From G963720515 sp963720515 (lineage in GTDB: Bacteria; Actinomycetota; Thermoleophilia; Gaiellales; Gaiellaceae), in the NCBI GenBank assembly GCA_963720515.1, contig OY970397.1:1612001-1676000 (forward strand): a stretch of 64,000 nucleotides of DNA, read 5' to 3'. Position numbers and translations under genes: made by a program. This document shows, one piece after another, positions 37,253 to 44,912 of the stretch; the first letter of the stretch is position 1; every line of letters begins with the position of its first letter. The notes beneath the pieces were generated by a model that was not told the origin of the DNA, did no database searches, and was given only the letters and a program-made list of their open reading frames with translations.

Positions 37253-37727
37253 TCAATCGAGCGTGACCAGGGTGCACTTGGTCTCGTACCGGACCGAGCC
37301 GGAGCCGTCCGTGAACACCCAGAGCACGCCGTGCTTTCCGGCGAAGGACGGGGGAATCGCCTCCGCGGGCACGACCAGGTCGTCACGCCCATTGCCGGCG
37401 CCGTTCGTCCTGACCTCCCCGACGTCGTCGGTGCCGAGGCCGCCGTCGCAATCGGGGTGGAACGCGAAGAAGCGCCGCGTGACCTTGAACGTCGTGTTCG
37501 GCGCCGCGCCATTCAGCACGAACAGCTCGTGCGCGTACACGACGGGTCCATTCGCCTTGATGTTCTGGACGAAGCCGCTGCGCAGCGGCGCGCCTCCGAC
37601 GGGCGTTCAGCGCCAGGTGCTCGCTGTGGTAGACGGCATCCGCCGCCGCAAGCGGGGCGAGAATCGCGAAGGCCACGGCCGAAGCCGCGAGCGCCAATCC
37701 GCGCGATGGTCGTGGTGCGGTCTTCAT
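37253..37727 (-). CDS. exported protein of unknown function (one frame break)
   Basis: ATG 37727 starts a signal peptide (GLALAASAVAFAILAPLAAADA) followed by VYHSEHLALNA. After removal of one base near 37608 the frame continues VGGAPLRSGFVQNIKANGP and on through YAHELFVLNGAAP to the stop at 37253, giving about 157 residues. It contains two Cys (DCDGG and TKCTL). The mature part looks beta-rich. I do not recognise the family. It heads the cytochrome c operon, is preceded by an AGGAGG-type site, and is about 80 bases from the end of the upstream LuxR gene. Confidence 0.7.
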
Positions 37728-37809
37728 GTGACTCCTCCTTTGCCTGAGCAGTTCAGGCTAGGAAGAAAGGAGGGCGACGGAAACGGCGATATCCCCGGGG
37801 TTTGGCCGC

Positions 37810-40581
37810 TCAGGCGACGAGGGTGGAAAGCCGGCGCGCGAGCTCGCCGCGAGCGTGCACGCCGAGCTTGCGGAAGACGTTGCGCAGGTGGAACTCCACC
37901 GTACGCGGGCTGATGAAGAGCGCCGCGGCCACATCCTGGTTCGTCATCCCCTCGGCGACGAGCTCGGCGACGCGGCGCTCGGTCGGCGTCAGCTCGTCGC
38001 GCGAGGGCGCCCGGCCGCTGATCCGGCCCAGCTCGTCGCGCGCCCGCGCGACCCAGAGTCGCGCGCCGAGGCGCTCGAAGGACGCGAGCGCTTCCGTGAG
38101 CGTCTCGCGCGCGGCGCGCTTCTGCTTCGCCGCCCGCTGCGTCGTGCCGAGCGCAAGCAGCGTCCGCGCTCGCTCGAACGCGTTGGGCGCCCGCTCGTGG
38201 TGCGCGAGCGCGCGGGCGAACGCCTCGAGGGCGGCTTCCCGGTCGCCCGCGGCGGCCGCCAAAAGCCCGCGACACCTCGCCGCCGTGGCGAGCGCGCACG
38301 CCCGGTCCAGTCTCACGCCGTGGCCTTCGACGAAGGCAAGCCGCCGCTCCGCTTCCTCGACGCGTCCCAGGGAGACAAGCGCCTCGACGTCGTCGAAGAC
38401 GAAGCGCATCGTGCCGGGCTCGCCGACGCCCTCCCGCTCGGCGTGCGCGCAGGCCAGATCGAGCGCCTCGTGCGCCGCGGCGGCGTTCCCGAGCGAGAGC
38501 GCGAGCAGCCCGAGGGCCCAGCGGGCATTCATCCAGCCGATCGCCACCTCGTCGCCGCTGAGCTCCAGTGCGTCCGTCGCGGCCGCCCTGGCGGCATCGA
38601 CCTCGCCGCGGCAGGCATGCACGAGCGCGATGGTCGCCTTGGCGTAGGCCTGCTGCGCAGGCTGGCCCGTCTGGGCCGCCAGCTCGTCGCCCTCGTTCGC
38701 CCAGCGCAGCGCCGCGTCCCACTCGCAGGCGAGGAACTCGAGGTTGGCGAGATTGTCGGCCGTCCACGCCAACGACGCCTCGTCACCCTCGTCGGCCCTC
38801 TCGCGGTAGGTGACCGTGTACAGCTCCCGCGCCGGATCGAGCTCATCCCTCCACATCAGAACGGCGGCGAGGGTGAACGACGGGTGCTCGACGGCGCCGA
38901 AGAAGCCGGCGTTCTCGCGCTCGAGCGCCACCGCTCGCTCGAGGACCGGCACGGCATCGGGGTCGCCGGTGACACCGCCAACGAGGCCCAGCGCCGACAG
39001 CGCCCGCGCGAGAGCCACGGGGTCACCCATGCGTCGTGCCTCCTCCACCGAGCGCACCCCATGCTCGCGGGCCGCGGGCAGGTCCTCGCGGAGCATGACC
39101 AGGATCGAGGCCAGCCGCTCCTCGACCGCGAAGCGCGAACGCGGCTCGTCGGCGTCGGCGAGCGCCTCGCGCACGAGCGCGAGCGCCCGCCGCCGCGAGC
39201 CCTGGAACATGACGACTCGAGCGAACTCGGTCAGCGCGCGAGCGCGGGAGCCGCCCGGCGGCGACGTCCTCACAAGCTCTTCGAACAGCCGCCGTGCGCC
39301 GTCGGCATCGCCCGCGTGAAAACGGTACCGGGCCGTCAAGAGCGCTCGGCGGAGCCGTGAGGGCTCGTCCTGGGCCGGCGTCAGGGCGGCGGCTTGCTCC
39401 GCGAGCTCCGCCGCGGCGGCCACTGCACCGCGGGCGCGTGCGCCCAAAGCCGCCGCCTCGAGCTCCGCGGCCACCTCCTCGTCCGGGCCGGCCGCCGCGA
39501 GAGCGAGGTGACGCGCGCGCTCCTCCGGTTCGCCGACGGCGTCGGCCAGCCGCCGGTGCACGGCGCGGCGCTCGTCGTCCCCGGCGAGCCCGTAGGCGGC
39601 CGAGGCGAGGAGGGGATGCACGAACCGGACTCGATCGCCCTCGACCACGACCACGGCGGCCTCGCTCGCGCTCGCGAGTTCCGGCCGAGGATCGCGTCTC
39701 AGCGCGGCTTCGATGACGTCGAGACGCGGCTCCGAGAGCGAGGCCGCCGCCAGCAGCGCCTCCCGGGTGTCGGGCGGAAGCACCGCCAGGCGGTCGCGAA
39801 CGAGCTCGCCGAGCGATCCCGGGACGGACAGCGGCTGCCCGGCGGCCATGCTCTCGAGCGGAAGCGCCCGCGCGATCTCGAGGGCGTAGAACGGATTCCC
39901 GCCGGCCGTCTCGTGGACGCGCCGAAGGACCGGCCGGGACAGCGCCACGCCGAGCCGCTCGCGCACGAGCCGGTGCATGGCGCCGAGGGTGAGCGGGCCT
40001 ACGCGAAGGGAGGACACGTCCTCCGTCCGCGCCCGGTCGAGCCCGAGCGGCAGCGGCTCGCCCTCCGCCACCCGCTGCGCGAACAGCAGGCCGATGGGTT
40101 CCTCGTGGAGGCGGCGCGCCGCGTACCCAAGGACGCCGGCCGAAGCTGCGTCGAGCCACTGGACGTCATCGACGGCGACGAGCACGGGCCCTGAGCGGCC
40201 GAGGACGCGGAGCGCGCTGAGCACGGCGACCGCCATGGCCCGCGGGTCGGGGGTGCGCTCCGCCTCCGTCAGGAGCAGCGCGACCTCGAGCGCATGCCGC
40301 TGCGGGGCGGGCAGCTCGGCGAGCACATCGGCGGCGGCCTCGCCGAGCAGGTCGCCGATCGCCGCGAACGACAGGCCCGTCTCGGCGACCGACGGTGAGG
40401 CGGTCAGCACCCGGAACGAGCGCTCGCGTGCCGCCTCGACGCCGGCCTGCCACAGCGTCGTTTTCCCGACGCCCGCCTCACCGACGAGCACGAGGGAGGC
40501 CGAACCGGCAGCCGCGCAGTCGAGGAACAGCGCAACTTCGGCGAGTTCCTCCTCCCGCCCGATCACGGCGACGCCGGGCAT
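37810..40581 (-). CDS. LAL-type LuxR regulator with AAA ATPase domain
   Basis: The product has 923 residues from ATG 40581 (an upstream ATG at 40632 adds 17). The N-terminal STAND/AAA ATPase has Walker A GEAGVGKTT and Walker B VLVAVDDVQWLD. A long middle region of TPR-like helices (about 350-830) follows, and the C-terminus is a LuxR HTH (LTPTERRVAELVAEGMTNQDVAAALF, TVEFHLRNVFRKL). Such proteins are large signal-integrating transcription activators. The effector and targets are unknown; the exported cytochrome c operon lies directly downstream. It diverges from the CBS gene. Confidence 0.94.
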   Translation of the reverse strand: MPGVAVIGREEELAEVALFLDCAAAGSASLVLVGEAGVGKTTLWQAGVEAARERSFRVLTASPSVAETGLSFAAIGDLLGEAAADVLAELPAPQRHALEVALLLTEAERTPDPRAMAVAVLSALRVLGRSGPVLVAVDDVQWLDAASAGVLGYAARRLHEEPIGLLFAQRVAEGEPLPLGLDRARTEDVSSLRVGPLTLGAMHRLVRERLGVALSRPVLRRVHETAGGNPFYALEIARALPLESMAAGQPLSVPGSLGELVRDRLAVLPPDTREALLAAASLSEPRLDVIEAALRRDPRPELASASEAAVVVVEGDRVRFVHPLLASAAYGLAGDDERRAVHRRLADAVGEPEERARHLALAAAGPDEEVAAELEAAALGARARGAVAAAAELAEQAAALTPAQDEPSRLRRALLTARYRFHAGDADGARRLFEELVRTSPPGGSRARALTEFARVVMFQGSRRRALALVREALADADEPRSRFAVEERLASILVMLREDLPAAREHGVRSVEEARRMGDPVALARALSALGLVGGVTGDPDAVPVLERAVALERENAGFFGAVEHPSFTLAAVLMWRDELDPARELYTVTYRERADEGDEASLAWTADNLANLEFLACEWDAALRWANEGDELAAQTGQPAQQAYAKATIALVHACRGEVDAARAAATDALELSGDEVAIGWMNARWALGLLALSLGNAAAAHEALDLACAHAEREGVGEPGTMRFVFDDVEALVSLGRVEEAERRLAFVEGHGVRLDRACALATAARCRGLLAAAAGDREAALEAFARALAHHERAPNAFERARTLLALGTTQRAAKQKRAARETLTEALASFERLGARLWVARARDELGRISGRAPSRDELTPTERRVAELVAEGMTNQDVAAALFISPRTVEFHLRNVFRKLGVHARGELARRLSTLVA

Positions 40582-40683
40582 CTGCTCCTCAAATCGTAAG
40601 GCCTTTGCGCCGGGCCTTCCGGCGTTTCGCACGATCTGAGAGCGACAGGGCTAAGATCGCACATCAAGCGAGAGGAGGCAAAA

Positions 40684-41124
40684 GTGGCTGAGAGCGTTCG
40701 TGACGCGATGACCGAGAACCCCCGCTCGATCGGCGCATCGGCGTCGGTGGTGGAGGCTGCGCGACTGATGCGAGACGACCACATCGGCTCGCTCCCGATC
40801 ACCGACGACGAGAACCTGGTCGGGATGATCACCGACCGCGACATCACGACGAGAGTGGTCGCCGAGGCCGCAGACCCTCAGGCGACGCCGGTCGAGGACG
40901 TCTACTCGCGGGACCTCATCAGTGTCGAGCCCGACGAAGACCTCGACGAGGCGCTCCGACTCATGGCCCGCCACCAGGTTCGGCGGCTGCCCGTTGTCGA
41001 GAACGGGAGGCTCGTCGGCATCGTCGCCCAGGCCGACATCGCGCTCACCCTCAAGGAGAACGAGACGAAGACCGGTGAGCTCGTCGAGGCGATCTCCGAG
41101 CCCTCGGACGGAGAGCGCAGGTAG
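40684..41124 (+). CDS. tandem CBS-domain protein
   Basis: The product has 146 residues and is two CBS motifs forming one Bateman module: AESVRDAMTENPRSIG ... GSLPITDDENLVGMITDRDI and DLISVEPDEDLDEALRLM ... RRLPVVENGRLVGIVAQADI. It likely binds adenine nucleotides and signals energy or redox state. GTG 40684 follows GAGAGGAGG. A TAAGAT -10-like box is at 40652. It is divergent from the LuxR gene and convergent (1 base between stops) with the TIR gene. Confidence 0.94.
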   Translation: MAESVRDAMTENPRSIGASASVVEAARLMRDDHIGSLPITDDENLVGMITDRDITTRVVAEAADPQATPVEDVYSRDLISVEPDEDLDEALRLMARHQVRRLPVVENGRLVGIVAQADIALTLKENETKTGELVEAISEPSDGERR

Positions 41125-41125
41125 C

Positions 41126-42043
41126 TCAGAACGCGCTCGCGGCCGACTTCCACTCCTGCAGGCGTTGAGCGATGAGCTGGACCCGCTCCTCCGCGCTCCC
41201 GCCGTCCAGCACCTCGAGGTCCGAGGGGTCGGATCGAAGGTAGACGCCGGCGGTTCGGGCGTTCAGTCCGGCGTCGCGATCCGACCGTGTCGTCCAGTAC
41301 CCGGTGGCGCGGTCGGCGGTCTCCAACCTGATCTCGCCTGCGCCCTCGAGCTGCGGGGCATTCGGGTCCCGGGGGCGCTCGCCCTTCCAGAAGTAGAGGA
41401 TGCCGGCCGGATCCCTGCGCTCCTTCGCAGCCTCGCTCCAGTAGCGGGCCGACAGGGTGCCGTCCTCCTGCCAGGATCGGCCGTTCACGTTCAAGTCGCC
41501 GTCACGGTCCCGCGAGATGCTCAGGAGGCTCACCGCCGACGGTTCGTCTTCGGTCCGCATGGTGAGCGAGAGCTGCCACCACAGACCTTCGACCAGGCCG
41601 CGGCGACCCTCGGTCTCGATCGCCTTGCGAAGCTTCTGGTTGATCGTGCGGACCTCCGCCGCGCTGGTGGCCGGGTCGTAGCGGACGGAGGTCAGCCCGA
41701 GCAGGTCGCTGGGCAGCTTCGAGCCGGTCGCGTGGAGGATGAACGTGCGCCGGATCCCGAGCGCGCCGCCGAAGAGCCCGGCCTCGAACACCACGTTGTC
41801 GCGCGGCGACGCCTCGCCGGACTGGGACGCATCCGTCGTGGTCCAGTCGTCCTGGGCGAACACGAACGCGGCGAAATCGACCTCCTGGGAGAGCTCGACG
41901 AGCCGGTCGAGGGTGGACCGCCCCGGGTTGAACGTGGTCGTCCAGGGCTCGACGTCCGCGACGTCCTTGAGCCCACGCGTGATCGCCTCGAGCAGCTTGG
42001 CCTGCTTGCCCGACGACCCGAGGAAGATGCGCGGCTTGCTCAT
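41126..42043 (-). CDS. TIR-like nucleotide-binding domain protein with C-terminal beta-rich domain
   Basis: The product has 305 residues. Residues 1-150 match the bacterial TIR-like family PF10137 (the CAP12/Pycsar-effector TIR group): PRIFLGSSGKQAKLLEA, FAAFVFAQDD, and PRDNVVFEAGLFGGALG with candidate catalytic Glu87, then LPSDLLGLTSVRYD. Residues about 170-280 form a separate beta-rich domain (SLLSISRDRDGDLNV, GILYFWKGERP, RATGYWTTRSD). It could sense a ligand; it is vaguely like cyclic-nucleotide-binding barrels of CBASS proteins, but that is a guess. Such TIR domains degrade NAD when activated. No cyclase gene is adjacent. Start ATG 42043. Confidence 0.82.
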   Translation of the reverse strand: MSKPRIFLGSSGKQAKLLEAITRGLKDVADVEPWTTTFNPGRSTLDRLVELSQEVDFAAFVFAQDDWTTTDASQSGEASPRDNVVFEAGLFGGALGIRRTFILHATGSKLPSDLLGLTSVRYDPATSAAEVRTINQKLRKAIETEGRRGLVEGLWWQLSLTMRTEDEPSAVSLLSISRDRDGDLNVNGRSWQEDGTLSARYWSEAAKERRDPAGILYFWKGERPRDPNAPQLEGAGEIRLETADRATGYWTTRSDRDAGLNARTAGVYLRSDPSDLEVLDGGSAEERVQLIAQRLQEWKSAASAF

Positions 42044-42144
42044 GCGCGATTCATGATTACGGACCTGGCGCAGCCGTCGGTTTGGCCGGACGCCAGAGGG
42101 GAGGGGGCGCCTTGGTAGCGCCCCCTCCCGCATGCTTTGCGGAC

Positions 42145-44235
42145 TCAGCCGCCGAGCGCGGCCGCGCCGCCGACGACCGGCAGCGCGAGCGAGCTGCGCG
42201 CGAGGTCGAGCGTCAGCTGCGTGCCGGGCGCGGGCCGGATCGTGAAGTCGCGGTCGCTCGAGATGACCATGAGCGCGATCCGGTTCCCGGCCGGGACGAT
42301 CGTGTCCTTGGGCTGCATGTCGACGTCGAGCCGGTAGAAGGTGCCGGGCCGCACGGGGATGTCGGACCGGTCGTTGTTGCGGTTCGCCGGGTCGAGCCAT
42401 CCGCGCGTCAGGATGACGCCGTTGCCGCTCGGCGGGAAGCTGACCAGCGCTGCGGTCAGGTTCGCCTTAGACGCGCTGAACGCCATGTTCAGCAACGCCC
42501 TCGGCGTGCCGGAGATCCGCACCGGCTGCGCGAGCGGCGCCGTCTGGTAGATCAGCCTGACGTTCGAGGAGGCGGCGTTCGCCGACGTGATCCCGGCGAT
42601 CGACGCGTCGTCGACCAGCGTCTCGGTCGCCGCCGCCGACGGGCCGAGCGTCAGACCGCCGCGCGCCGGCGCGCCCGGGGTGAGGTTCAGCGTGACCGGC
42701 TGCGTCGCCGGATCGGGCCACTCGGCGTACGGCGTCGGGTTCGCCGTCCCGCAGACGAGACTGACCACGGCGCCGTTGGCCACCTTCTGGCCAACCGCCG
42801 TGGCCACCGGCGAGGCGAGCACGACGTGCGTCGAGTCCGGGATGTCCACGATCAGGCGTGTCGTGTTCGTGATCGTGCCGCTGGCGTTCGTCTGCGGCAC
42901 CGTCAGCGTGAAGCCGATCATGAACGGGCTCGTGTCGGCGACGGTCAGGGTCGCCGTGTTCGACTGGTCGCCCGTCACCGTCGTCTGCCGCGGCGGGCAC
43001 GACGCCGCCTCGCGAACGACCCACGAGCGCGGCAGGTTCTCCACGCCGTTCTGGACGCCGTACAGGTACCGCGTGAACCACAGGTTGATCAGGACGTCCG
43101 GCGGTGACCCGCCGTGGCCGCCCTGGTGGAAGTAGAACATGTGCGGGACGCCCTGCCCCTTGAGCGCGTCGTAGAACTGCGCGGCGTTCTTCGTCATCAC
43201 GTTGAAGTCGTTGTTGCCGTGCGCGAGGAGCGTGGCCGCATGGACGTTCTCGACGCTCTTCATGTAGTTGCGCTCCTGCCACGCTGCGTTGCGGTTGCCG
43301 GTGGCGCGGTCGATGTGCGTCCTCAGATAGTCGATCTCGGGCAGGCAGATCGTGCGCGGCGCCGTCTCGTCGATGCGCGAGTAGACGACGTCGGCGAGCA
43401 CGTCGAGATCCTCGCCCTGGAACCCGTTGTTGTTGCCGGACGGGTTGGACGACGAGTGCGGCGCCCGCACCATGCCGTTGGCGCGGTAGTAGTCGTACCA
43501 GTCGGAGATGGCCGAGATCGGGACGATGGCGTCGAGTCCCTCGACCCCGGTGGTGGCCGCCGCCTCGGGGATCGTCCCGTTGTAGGACGTCCCCATCATG
43601 CCGACGTGCCCCGTCGACCACGATGCGACGACGGGCGTGCCACCCGTGCGGGCCGAGTACGCCGACGCGCGGCCGTTCAGCCAGTCGATCACGGCTACGG
43701 CCGCGAGCGTCTCGTTGCGGCCGCCGGAGGTCGGGCACCCGTCGGAGTGGCCCGTGCCGGGCGACTCGGCGTGCACGACTCCGAACCCGCGCGAGACCCA
43801 CGGCGACTCGAAGCGCGTGCTGATCGTCGGGCTCGTGTTGAACGGCGTCCAGAACGGCGCCAACGCACGGAACGCGGGCGGGAACCCGAGCTCGTGGTCG
43901 ACCGCCCAGTTGCTGTAGTCGTTGGCGGTGCCCGCGTAGTACGGGCTGTCCTCGAAGATGACCGGCACCTTCAGGCCGTCGCTGACGACCTCGCCCGGCG
44001 CCGTGAAATCGACGTGGATGCGGTCCTGCCTGTGGTCGCCGTCGCTGTCGAACGGCGCTTGCACCCAGGCCTCGCCGCTATGCCAGTCAGCTGGATTCGT
44101 CGAGAAGACGGCCTGCGCGAGGCCGTGCGCGAACGTTGGTACCGCTGGCTGGGGCTCTGCGGATGCGACGCCTCCACCGAAGACGACACCCGCCGCGACC
44201 GCCGCCGCTGCGGCCGCCCAAAGACGTGATCTCAT
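42145..44235 (-). CDS. secreted CocE/NonD-family X-Pro dipeptidyl-peptidase-like hydrolase
   Basis: The product has 696 residues with a signal peptide (RSRLWAAAAAAVAAGVVFGGGVASA). It has an alpha/beta hydrolase with the nucleophile in GTSYNG, acid in HGNNDFN and His in QGGHGG, matching PepX/CocE-type peptidases and esterases. A beta-sandwich C-terminal domain typical of CocE/NonD ends in the jelly-roll region. An insert of Thr/Ser/Val-rich sequence (about 430-520) separates the two. It likely cleaves X-Pro dipeptides or acyl esters outside the cell. ATG 44235; an earlier start at 44301 is less likely. It is monocistronic. Confidence 0.9.
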   Translation of the reverse strand: MRSRLWAAAAAAVAAGVVFGGGVASAEPQPAVPTFAHGLAQAVFSTNPADWHSGEAWVQAPFDSDGDHRQDRIHVDFTAPGEVVSDGLKVPVIFEDSPYYAGTANDYSNWAVDHELGFPPAFRALAPFWTPFNTSPTISTRFESPWVSRGFGVVHAESPGTGHSDGCPTSGGRNETLAAVAVIDWLNGRASAYSARTGGTPVVASWSTGHVGMMGTSYNGTIPEAAATTGVEGLDAIVPISAISDWYDYYRANGMVRAPHSSSNPSGNNNGFQGEDLDVLADVVYSRIDETAPRTICLPEIDYLRTHIDRATGNRNAAWQERNYMKSVENVHAATLLAHGNNDFNVMTKNAAQFYDALKGQGVPHMFYFHQGGHGGSPPDVLINLWFTRYLYGVQNGVENLPRSWVVREAASCPPRQTTVTGDQSNTATLTVADTSPFMIGFTLTVPQTNASGTITNTTRLIVDIPDSTHVVLASPVATAVGQKVANGAVVSLVCGTANPTPYAEWPDPATQPVTLNLTPGAPARGGLTLGPSAAATETLVDDASIAGITSANAASSNVRLIYQTAPLAQPVRISGTPRALLNMAFSASKANLTAALVSFPPSGNGVILTRGWLDPANRNNDRSDIPVRPGTFYRLDVDMQPKDTIVPAGNRIALMVISSDRDFTIRPAPGTQLTLDLARSSLALPVVGGAAALGG

Positions 44236-44395
44236 GTCGACCCCCCTGGTCGTAGGGACCGGCACCGTACCAAGCCTTCGGCCTACATCGCGGTGCCGCA
44301 ACGTCGGTGCGAAGAACTCAGTCGCGACGGCGGTAGGTGACCCGCGCGTCTACCTGCCAAGCGCGGGATCTCGCTCGGCCATGTCCGCGCCGGGC

Positions 44396-44785
44396 CTAGC
44401 GCTGCTCGTTCAGGGTCACGGCGGCGCGAACGAGCGTCTTCAACGCCTCCTCGTCGATCCTCTCGCCCTCGCGGAAGTCGATGGCACGCCTTGTGTTTCC
44501 CTCGAGACTGGAGTTGAAGAGGCCGGAAGGATCCTCGAGGGCCGCCCCTTTGGCGAAGGTCATCTTCACGACCTCCTTGTACGTCTCGCCCGTGCAGATG
44601 ATTCCGTCGTGCGACCACACCGGAACGCCTCTCCACTTCCACTCCTCGACGACTTCGGGATCGGCTTCCTTGACCAAGGCGCGGAGCCGGCTGAGCAGCT
44701 CGCCCCGCCAGTCGCCCAGCTCCTCGATTCTCGCGTCGATCAGCTGAGAAGGGGACTTGCTTTCCTGCGGCCCGCTGTTCTCCAT
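44396..44785 (-). CDS. DUF1801 family protein
   Basis: The product has 129 residues. It has the DUF1801/YdhG pattern: DWRGELLSRLRALVKEADPEVVEEWKWRGVPVWSHDGIICTGETYKE and KMTFAKGAAL. These are small soluble proteins (SCP-like iron-chaperone fold in some members) of unsettled function. ATG 44785 has AAGGAGAAACGGGC upstream, which decides it over the frame start at 44836. A single gene. Confidence 0.9.
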   Translation of the reverse strand: MENSGPQESKSPSQLIDARIEELGDWRGELLSRLRALVKEADPEVVEEWKWRGVPVWSHDGIICTGETYKEVVKMTFAKGAALEDPSGLFNSSLEGNTRRAIDFREGERIDEEALKTLVRAAVTLNEQR

Positions 44786-44872
44786 GCCCGTTTCTCCTTG
44801 GTCCCGAGACTTTGACAAGTGGGGCGTCAGCGCCACCGTGCCGAATCTACCTACCGGCGCGATCGCGGCCGG

Positions 44873-44900
44873 CTCCCCGGGACCCTGAGGCCCCGGGGAG
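44873..44900 (-). terminator. terminator of the MMPL gene
   Basis: CTCCCCGGG (44873-44881) and CCCGGGGAG (44892-44900) form a 9-bp perfect stem with a 10-base loop, 12 bases after the MMPL stop. Confidence 0.75.
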
Positions 44901-44912
44901 TCGACCAGTGGC

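Noticed and set aside
34376..42043. Pycsar-like pairing of the class III cyclase with the TIR protein
   Set aside because: They are about 5.4 kb apart on opposite strands with unrelated genes between. The cyclase is a membrane adenylate cyclase with adenine-specifying Lys and Asp, unlike the soluble Pycsar cyclases.
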